A stretch of 8,178 bases of DNA from assembly GCA_002342545.1 (NCBI GenBank), contig DDQE01000055.1:1-8178 (forward strand), given 5' to 3'. The position numbers and the translations under genes are program-made. Origin of the DNA: Caryophanales bacterium UBA2450 (GTDB lineage: Bacteria > Bacillota_I > Bacilli_A > RFN20 > CAG-826). Under the pieces are notes generated by a model. The model was not told the origin of the DNA, did not search any database, and saw nothing but the letters and a program-made list of their open reading frames with translations. Of the stretch, positions 1 through 5,000 are shown in pieces (positions within the stretch are counted from its first letter, which is position 1; every line of letters starts with the position of its first letter).

Positions 1-139
1 AATAAGCTTTTGTAAGGTTTTAAAATGCGTGATTTTGTGAGGATTTAGCCAACAACACTTGCAAAATCAACAATCTTATGGGTTAGGGCAAGTATGAAAT
101 AAATTTCATGCGTTTCGCATACAAAAATAACACTCTTTC
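1..139. other. Non-coding segment with overlapping inverted repeats
   Basis: All frames on both strands contain stop codons and no protein family is recognisable. Two inverted repeats share bases: ATGAAAT at 94-100 with ATTTCAT at 103-109, and ATGCG at 108-112 with CGCAT at 116-120 around a TTT loop. A competing pairing joins GTATG at 92-96 with CATAC at 118-122, so either two small hairpins or one larger outer helix can form. No T-run follows, so this does not look like an ordinary terminator. It may be the 3' region of a gene to the left. Confidence 0.35.
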
Positions 140-168
140 TTGAATAGAAAAAAACGCAGTGATAGAAT
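140..168 (+). promoter_or_regulatory. Promoter of the tRNA cluster
   Basis: A -35 element TTGAAT (140-145) and a -10 element TAGAAT (163-168) are separated by exactly 17 bp. The expected transcription start is near 175, about 10 bases before tRNA-Cys. The -10 element lies inside a 10-bp inverted repeat, which could affect its use. Confidence 0.6.
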
Positions 169-180
169 ACCTATCGCTGC
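148..180 (-). terminator. Possible intrinsic terminator for leftward transcription
   Basis: The arms 156-165 and 171-180 form a 10-bp stem with one G-T pair and a five-base loop. Read on the minus strand, the stem is followed by one G and then seven T (the A run at 148-154), which is terminator form. It would stop transcription running antisense to the tRNA genes. It overlaps the tRNA promoter, so it may instead be a promoter-embedded palindrome. Confidence 0.4.
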
Positions 181-184
181 ACAT

Positions 185-260
185 GGTTCCTTAGCCAAGT
201 CTGGTAAGGCAATTGACTGCAACTCAATGATCGAGGGTTCGAATCCCCCAGGAACCTCCA
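185..260 (+). tRNA. tRNA-Cys (anticodon GCA)
   Basis: The acceptor stem pairs 185-191 with 250-256, followed by discriminator T257 and an encoded CCA at 258-260. The D stem pairs 194-196 with 208-210. The anticodon stem pairs 212-216 with 224-228 around the loop CTGCAAC, placing GCA at 219-221. The T loop is TTCGAAT (238-244). The T stem 233-237/245-249 has one A-C mismatch (A234 with C248), which is slightly unusual. Confidence 0.95.
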
Positions 261-270
261 GCAAAATAAA

Positions 271-305
271 ACATTAATAATGTTATTGAAAGAAATTATT
301 AATGT
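271..305 (+). repeat. AT-only 11-bp inverted repeat between tRNA genes
   Basis: ATTATTAATGT (295-305) is the exact reverse complement of ACATTAATAAT (271-281), with a 13-base loop. In the tRNA transcript it would form a stem between tRNA-Cys and tRNA-Arg. It could be a processing site or a weak structure; nothing in the sequence decides its role. Confidence 0.5.
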
Positions 306-313
306 GATAAAAT
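286..313 (+). promoter_or_regulatory. Possible second promoter before tRNA-Arg
   Basis: TTGAAA (286-291) and TAAAAT (308-313) are 16 bp apart, with an expected start near 320, upstream of tRNA-Arg at 333. In such AT-rich DNA similar matches occur by chance, so this may be redundant with the cluster promoter. Confidence 0.3.
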
Positions 314-332
314 CATATAGCACAAAAATCGT

Positions 333-409
333 GCGCTAGTAGCTCAGTTGGATAGAGTGCAACACTACGAATGTTGAAGTCAGGGGTTCGAATCCTCTCT
401 AGCGCGCCA
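333..409 (+). tRNA. tRNA-Arg (anticodon ACG)
   Basis: The acceptor stem pairs 333-339 with 399-405, followed by discriminator G406 and an encoded CCA at 407-409. The D stem pairs 342-345 with 355-358. The anticodon stem pairs 360-364 with 372-376 around the loop CTACGAA, giving ACG at 367-369, which is normally edited to ICG to read CGU, CGC and CGA. The T stem 382-386/394-398 encloses TTCGAAT. Confidence 0.96.
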
Positions 410-429
410 ACTAGTGCTATAAAAGAAAT

Positions 430-506
430 CGGGACGTAGCGTAGCTTGGTATCGCGTCTGCTTTGGGAGCAGAAGGCCGCAGGTTCAAATCCTGTCGTCC
501 CGACCA
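430..506 (+). tRNA. tRNA-Pro (anticodon TGG)
   Basis: The acceptor stem pairs CGGGACG (430-436) with CGTCCCG (496-502), followed by discriminator A503 and an encoded CCA at 504-506. The anticodon stem pairs 457-461 with 469-473 around the loop TTTGGGA, giving TGG at 464-466. It starts 20 bases after tRNA-Arg, consistent with one transcript. Confidence 0.96.
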
Positions 507-518
507 AAAAGCTTAATT

Positions 519-545
519 CCCTATTGAAAAATAGGGTTTTATTTT
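519..545 (+). terminator. Intrinsic terminator of the tRNA cluster
   Basis: CCCTATT (519-525) pairs with AATAGGG (530-536) around a GAAA tetraloop and is followed by TTTTATTTT (537-545). It begins 12 bases after the CCA end of tRNA-Pro. Confidence 0.85.
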
Positions 546-571
546 ACAAAATATCATTGTCAAAGGATAAT
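543..571 (+). promoter_or_regulatory. Promoter for a short RNA unit
   Basis: TTTACA (543-548) and GATAAT (566-571) are separated by exactly 17 bp. The expected start is about 578, almost at the first base of the 44-bp tandem repeat. The -35 element overlaps the T tract of the tRNA terminator. Confidence 0.5.
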
Positions 572-579
572 CTTTTAGC

Positions 580-667
580 AGATATGGTCCAAGGGTAAGA
601 CCTTAAAAAGAAATCCCAAACGAAGATATGGTCTGAGGGTAAGACCTGAAAAAGAAATCCCAAATGA
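580..667 (+). repeat. Tandem duplication of a 44-bp unit
   Basis: Units 580-623 and 624-667 lie head to tail with no spacer and match at 40 of 44 positions. The differences are at unit positions 11, 12, 24 and 42. The second copy has a fully paired five-base stem (GGTCT/AGACC), whereas the first has a C-A mismatch at the same level. Confidence 0.9.
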
Positions 668-671
668 ATTC

Positions 672-695
672 GCTTGGATATTCCAAGCTTTTATT
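672..695 (+). terminator. Intrinsic terminator after the tandem repeat
   Basis: GCTTGGA (672-678) pairs perfectly with TCCAAGC (682-688) around a three-base loop and is followed by TTTTATT (689-695). It lies five bases after the second repeat unit. The T tract is short, so efficiency may be moderate. Confidence 0.6.
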
Positions 696-715
696 ATCTT
701 TATGGCTAAACTAGT

Positions 716-751
716 AGAACTAAGAAAACTTTTCAGTTTCTCTATAGTTCT
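716..751 (+). repeat. Long imperfect hairpin
   Basis: An outer 7-bp stem pairs AGAACTA (716-722) with TAGTTCT (745-751). An inner stem pairs 723-730 with 735-741, with one bulged A, around the loop TTTC. The two stems are separated by an unpaired CTA (742-744). No T-run follows, so it is not a terminator on the + strand. Its role is unknown. Confidence 0.5.
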
Positions 752-875
752 CCAACTTTGTAGCATAGAGACTTGTTAGCAGTTATAATTGCTTTAAAAA
801 ATGGAGATCATTATTTTCATACACTAGGGCAACTTAAATGTATAGAAAATGGATTAATGAATTTATGTTTGATGA

Positions 876-910
876 TTTGTGATTTTTTTGTGACACATTT
901 GTGACAAATG
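876..910 (+). promoter_or_regulatory. Three phased TTTGTGA half-sites, probable regulator binding region
   Basis: TTTGTGA occurs at 876-882, 887-893 and 898-904, exactly 11 bp apart, so all copies face the same side of the helix. The last copy also forms a perfect 15-bp palindrome CATTTGTGACAAATG (896-910). Phased direct repeats of this kind are typical of OmpR/PhoB-family response regulators (PhoB, PhoP and WalR boxes). The array covers the -35 position of the lipoprotein promoter, where the normal -35 match is poor, which suggests activated transcription. Confidence 0.55.
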
Positions 911-916
911 GCGATG

Positions 917-922
917 TATAAT
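917..922 (+). promoter_or_regulatory. -10 element of the lipoprotein gene
   Basis: A perfect TATAAT lies 36 bases before the start codon. No good -35 hexamer sits 16-18 bp upstream; that position (about 894-899) is occupied by the phased repeats. A second weaker -10-like sequence, TATAAA, is at 928-933. Confidence 0.6.
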
Positions 923-957
923 AACACTATAAAATATTAATTATTGGAGGTAATTAC

Positions 958-1368
958 ATGAAAAAATTATTGGCAAGTTTATTATTAGCTAGCTCTTTAT
1001 GTTTAGTTGGCTGTTCACAAAGTGAATCTTCAAGTTCTGCTAAAAGTAAATTAGAAGGTAGTGGATATAGCGCTACTATTTATAATGCTGAACAATCACT
1101 AACTAGATATAGTGATTATTTTAAATTTACAGGTACTTCTTTAGCGGATTCTATCGTTGCTCTTAAAGGTGAAGGTGCAAATCGTGACTATTTCTTATGT
1201 TTCTATTTCTCAGATACATCAAGCGCATCAACATTCTTAGACGCTAATATTGCTGAATTAAATAGAGCAGCAGAAAATAATATTGGTTCTAACTTAACAG
1301 CAACTGCAGGATTAAAGAATAATGCTGTTTATAGTGCTTCTACCGTTTCTTTCTCAGTAGTGTTCTAA
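958..1368 (+). CDS. Small secreted lipoprotein of unknown function
   Basis: This 136-residue protein has a lipoprotein signal peptide: MKK, a hydrophobic stretch over residues 4-17, and the lipobox L16-V17-G18-C19. Cys19 is expected to be lipidated and cleaved, leaving the protein anchored on the outer face of the membrane. A Ser-rich tether (residues 20-30) follows, then about 100 residues with no motif I recognise and no further membrane segment. The start is supported by GGAGG at 946-950, seven bases before the ATG. The gene stands alone, with its own -10 element, a phased repeat array upstream and a terminator downstream. Being next to the NRPS operon does not prove a functional link. The short mature domain could be a binding or stress-related lipoprotein, but no function can be assigned. 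Confidence 0.88.
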   Translation: MKKLLASLLLASSLCLVGCSQSESSSSAKSKLEGSGYSATIYNAEQSLTRYSDYFKFTGTSLADSIVALKGEGANRDYFLCFYFSDTSSASTFLDANIAELNRAAENNIGSNLTATAGLKNNAVYSASTVSFSVVF

Positions 1369-1388
1369 TTAACTAAAAAATCTTAACT

Positions 1389-1432
1389 AAAAACCAAATA
1401 TTAGAGATTTTATCTCAATTTTGGTTTTTTTT
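1389..1432 (+). terminator. Intrinsic terminator of the lipoprotein gene
   Basis: AAACCAAA (1391-1398) pairs with TTTGGTTT (1420-1427), and an inner GAGA (1404-1407) pairs with TCTC (1413-1416) around TTTTA. The stem ends in a run of eight T (1425-1432). It separates the lipoprotein gene from the following operon, although some read-through could feed that operon. Confidence 0.8.
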
Positions 1433-1446
1433 ATTTATAAACTCGT

Positions 1447-1452
1447 TATAAT
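1447..1452 (+). promoter_or_regulatory. -10 element of the transferase-NRPS operon
   Basis: A perfect TATAAT ends six bases before the GTG start codon, so transcription would begin at or next to the GTG at 1459. The best -35-like sequence, TTGGTT (1421-1426), is 20 bp away and lies inside the preceding terminator, so the promoter may be weak or need an activator. Confidence 0.5.
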
Positions 1453-1458
1453 AATTAC

Positions 1459-2052
1459 GTGCGTACTTTAACTTTGCTATTTGTAAATACAAATACAAAA
1501 TCACTCGAAAGTCTTTTGCTTTCTTCATTTTTAAGTGATAAAAATATCAATGAATTATCTAGATATAAACTAGAGGAAACCAAAAAAGAAAAAGCAGCAT
1601 CTATGATTTTAAAAAACAAATATATTGGGGAATATTATCTTAATGAATCTGGTAAGCCTTTAAGTAAAAGTTGTTTTTTTAATATTTCTCACTCTAAAGG
1701 ATACGTGGTCTTTATTAAAGATGATGTCCCTATAGGAGTGGATATAGAAAAGCTTAGGCCAGTCGAGGACGATTTAATAAATTACATCTCTTCAAGCGAA
1801 GAAAAGAAATATATCACAAGTGATCTAAAATTCTACGAGATCTGGACTAATAAAGAGTCACTGACAAAATGTCTAGGAACAGGAATAAAAGAAAAAATAA
1901 AAGATATTCCTTCTCTTCCGTTAAACGATACGAAGATTTATAAAGAAAAAGCTTATCGAAGCATAACAATTAAATATTTAGATTCGGTGATTACAGTCAC
2001 AAGAGAATCAATAGAACCATTTGAAATCAAAATTCAGGAGGAAAACTTATGA
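1459..2052 (+). CDS. Sfp-type 4'-phosphopantetheinyl transferase
   Basis: This enzyme transfers the 4'-phosphopantetheine arm of coenzyme A to a conserved serine of carrier domains, here most likely those of the NRPS encoded next. The family motifs appear in order: GKP (65-67), FNISHS (74-79), GVDIE (93-97) with metal-binding Asp95 and Glu97, and WTNKES (129-134) with Lys132 and Glu133. At 197 residues it is somewhat shorter than Sfp (about 224), mainly near the C-terminus. The GTG start is the only usable one: an in-frame TAA lies at 1438-1440, and the first internal ATG is codon 49, which would remove conserved N-terminal sequence. No Shine-Dalgarno sequence precedes it, and a TATAAT ends six bases upstream, pointing to leaderless translation. 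Its last bases carry the ribosome site of the NRPS gene, and the two genes overlap by four bases. Family assignment is strong; the exact partner is inferred from context. Confidence 0.93.
   Translation: MRTLTLLFVNTNTKSLESLLLSSFLSDKNINELSRYKLEETKKEKAASMILKNKYIGEYYLNESGKPLSKSCFFNISHSKGYVVFIKDDVPIGVDIEKLRPVEDDLINYISSSEEKKYITSDLKFYEIWTNKESLTKCLGTGIKEKIKDIPSLPLNDTKIYKEKAYRSITIKYLDSVITVTRESIEPFEIKIQEENL
2036..2041 (+). promoter_or_regulatory. Ribosome binding site of the NRPS inside the transferase gene
   Basis: AGGAGG ends seven bases before the NRPS ATG and lies in the final codons of the transferase. Together with the ATGA stop-start overlap it indicates translational coupling and fixes the NRPS start. 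Confidence 0.85.
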
Positions 2053-5000
2053 ATAAGAATTATCCATTATCTAAAAGCGAACAAGGATTATATATCTCCT
2101 CACTTAATTCAGGAGATGCTTATAACCTCGCTAATACGATTAATTTAGGAAAAGATGTTTCTTTAGAAAGTGTTAACAAAGCCCTTAACGCGGTTTTTGA
2201 AGCACATCCATATTTATTCACTGTCTTATCAATTGATGAAGAAGGTAATATTACAAAACACATCGAAAAAGAAGACATCAAAGTTAAGCTAGAAGAAGTT
2301 AAAGAAGTTAAAATTGATTCTAAGCCTTATGAATTAAGTGATAAACATTTATACCGCTTTAAATTATTTAAAGTTGATGGAGAATTTATTTTCTATTTTG
2401 ATTTCCATCACATCATCATGGACGGCACTTCCATTCATATCTTTGTAAGAGACTTCTTAAAAGCTCTTGAAGGAAAGAAATTAGAAACTGAAAAATCTGA
2501 TGCGAATGAATTTTCCCTTAAAGAAGTAGAAGACCTAAAGTCTAAAAAATACGCTGAGGCAAAAGACTACTATGAAAAGTTAGTAGGAGGAGTAGAAACT
2601 GACTCTACCCCAGTAGAAGATAAACAAGATAAAGAAGTCTCTTGGGGTAATATCCGTATTCCTTTAAAAGTTATAGATAAAGAAGTTAAAGAATTAACTA
2701 AAAAACTCAAAATTAAAACCTCTAGCTTCTTTTTAGGAACTTTCTCTTACTTACTAAGTAAGATTAATATGGAAAATGAATCCTTATTCTTAAGTGTCCA
2801 TAATGGAAGAGATGAGATGGTACTTAATAGTGTGGGTTCTTATGTTAAAACTTATCCACTTTATTTAAGTTACACTGATGAAGATAAGATATCTGAATAC
2901 TTAACTAAAACAAATGAAGAACAAATTGAAAATGTTAAACATAATATTTATCCTTTCGCCGATTTAGCTAAAGATCTTGGAGTAAGCGCTGATGTCTTAT
3001 TTGCTTATCAAGGTGATTATTTCTATTCTGGTGAATATAAAGGTAAATTAGTTGAAGTCACACCTTTACTTAGAAAAGACGGAAAAGAAAAACTTAGTAT
3101 CGAACTTCATAGATTAAACGGAAAATATATTATCTGGGTTGAATATCGAGCAGATTTATATAATGAATCTACAATTAGACACATCATCAAAATGTATGAT
3201 GTTGTTAATGTAGAATTCTTAAAGAAAGAAAAATTAATCGATATCGATTTAGTTGATGAAGAAGAAAGAAAACTTCTTGATTCGTTTAATAAGACTAACT
3301 TCCCTTATATCGAAGATAATAAGACCATTTTAGACGACTTCTTAGAAGTAGTGAAAAAACACCCAAATGAAGTCGCGGTGGTCTTTAAAGACAAAAAATA
3401 TACCTACAAGGAAGTTGATGAAATTTCGACTAGGATCGCTAATGAATTAATTAGATTAGGGGCCAAAAAAGAGAAAGTTGTTTCTATTTTAGTAAAGAAA
3501 TCTGAATATATCGCTTTAGCTTCTTTAGGCGTTATTAAGTCTGGAGCAGCGTATCAGCCACTTGATCCAACTTATCCTAAAGATAGATTAACATTTATGG
3601 TTAAAGATTCTAGTGCGATTATTTTAATTAGAGATAGAGAATTAGATGATTTAGTCGATGACTTTAAAGGTAAAGAGTTATTTACTGATGAACTTTTATC
3701 TTTAAAAGATAATACAGAAATTAAATCTCGACCATCGCCAAAAGATTTATTTATTATGCTTTATACTTCTGGCTCTACTGGAGTTCCTAAAGGCGTAATG
3801 CTAGAACACGGCAATATCTTCTCTTTCTGTAGATATTATCGACAAGAATTTAATTTTGGAGTGGGATGTAAAAACGCTGCTTATGCGAGCTATGGCTTTG
3901 ATGCAGATATGATGGATTTATATCCAGCTTTAACTAGTGGAGCAACTGTCTATATCATTCCTGATGAGATGAGACTCAACTTAGTGGAGTTAGGTGAATA
4001 TTATAATAAAAACCAAATTACTCATGCGTTTATGACTACTCAAGTGGGTCGTCAGTTTGCTAGTGAGATTGAAGTCAAATCCTTAAAATACTTTGCTGTT
4101 GGAGGAGAAAAGTTAGTTCCTATGGATCCTCCTAAAGGCTATAAATTCTATAACTTATATGGACCTACCGAAGGTACAGTCTTCTGTACTCTCCAATTAG
4201 TGGACAAATTCTATCACCGTATCCCGATTGGAAAATGCTTAAGTGATTATAAGATTTATGTCTTAGACAAAAATAAAAAGAGATTGCCAATATTAACTAG
4301 TGGTGAACTCTATATCTCTGGACCACAAGTGGCAAGAGGCTACTTAAATAGAGAAAAAGAAAATTCTGAAGCTTTCTTAACTAACTGGTTCAGCAAAGAA
4401 GAAAAATTTGAAAAATTATATAAAACTGGTGATATTGTACGTTTATTAGAAGATGGGACGATTGATTTTATCGGAAGAAAAGACGGACAAGTGAAGATCC
4501 GCGGCTTTAGAGTGGAACTTTCGGAAGTGGAAAAAGTGATTAGAGACTTTAAAGATATTAAAGACGCGACTGTTAAAGATTTCACTGACCCAAGTGGAGT
4601 GAAATACATCGTCGCTTATGTCGTCAGTGATAAAAAGATTAACGTTGAAGAACTTAATAACTTTATCTTAGAACAAAAGCCACCTTACATGGTGCCTGCT
4701 TACACCATGCAAATTGATAAGATCCCTCTTAATCAAAACCAAAAAGTGAATAAAAGAGCCTTACCAGTACCTGAACTTAAAGTTGAAGAAATGGTGGCGC
4801 CAAGAAACTCCGATGAACAAGATATCTTTGATATCTTAAAAGGTGTATTAGGGCACGACCAATTCGGTGTCACTAACGACATCTTTGAAGTGGGCTTAAC
4901 TTCTGTTAGCTCCATTAGATTTACAATTCTATTATCAAAGAAATATAACAAGTCTGTGGATAATGGTGATTTAAAAGCCCATTCCACAATTGCTTCTTTA

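Larger units (their letters stand above)
578..698 (+). ncRNA. Candidate small RNA or orphan leader RNA
   Basis: A promoter ending at 571, the tandem 44-base units (580-623 and 624-667) and an intrinsic terminator (672-695) define a possible transcript of about 120 bases with no credible coding sequence. In each unit GGTC pairs with GACC (586-589/599-602; 630-633/643-646), and the GGG in the loop (593-595; 637-639) can pair with CCC in the A-rich tail (615-617; 659-661), giving an H-type pseudoknot. That is the general fold of small riboswitches such as preQ1-I, but the sequence does not match the consensus of that class as I know it. It resembles no RNA family I recognise; transcription is inferred only. 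Confidence 0.35.
507..957. other. Long stretch without a convincing protein gene
   Basis: Between tRNA-Pro and the lipoprotein gene there is no open frame with both a plausible ribosome site and a recognisable product. The stretch holds the tRNA terminator, a promoter, a 44-bp tandem duplication, a second terminator, a long imperfect hairpin (716-751) and the control region of the lipoprotein gene. Short open stretches exist on both strands and could be remnants of decayed genes, but none can be assigned. Confidence 0.6.

Noticed and set aside
313..507. 64-codon open frame on the minus strand across tRNA-Arg and tRNA-Pro
   Set aside because: It is antisense to the tRNA genes. Phrases such as TGFEPAA and ERIRTPD are well-known artefacts of translating the complement of tRNAs, not a real protein.
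580..667. CRISPR-like array
   Set aside because: There are only two copies of 44 bp placed directly head to tail with no spacer, and no cas genes are nearby, so it is a simple tandem duplication.
575..766. 63-codon open frame on the minus strand across the tandem repeat
   Set aside because: It has no recognisable family or clear ribosome site and runs through the repeats and a hairpin. It may be a remnant or chance frame but cannot be supported as a gene.
778..793. Self-complementary AGCAGTTATAATTGCT containing a TATAAT
   Set aside because: It was considered as a promoter, but no acceptable -35 element lies 16-18 bp upstream and no gene start follows it.
773..904. 43-codon + strand frame from a TTG to the TGA inside the phased repeats
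   Set aside because: It has no convincing ribosome site or family, and its end overlaps the putative operator. It could be a degraded gene end, but the evidence is too thin.
4340..4609. 89-codon minus-strand frame inside A1 of the NRPS
   Set aside because: The + strand at this place encodes clear adenylation motifs (TGD, GRKDGQ), so the frame is a shadow of the NRPS gene.
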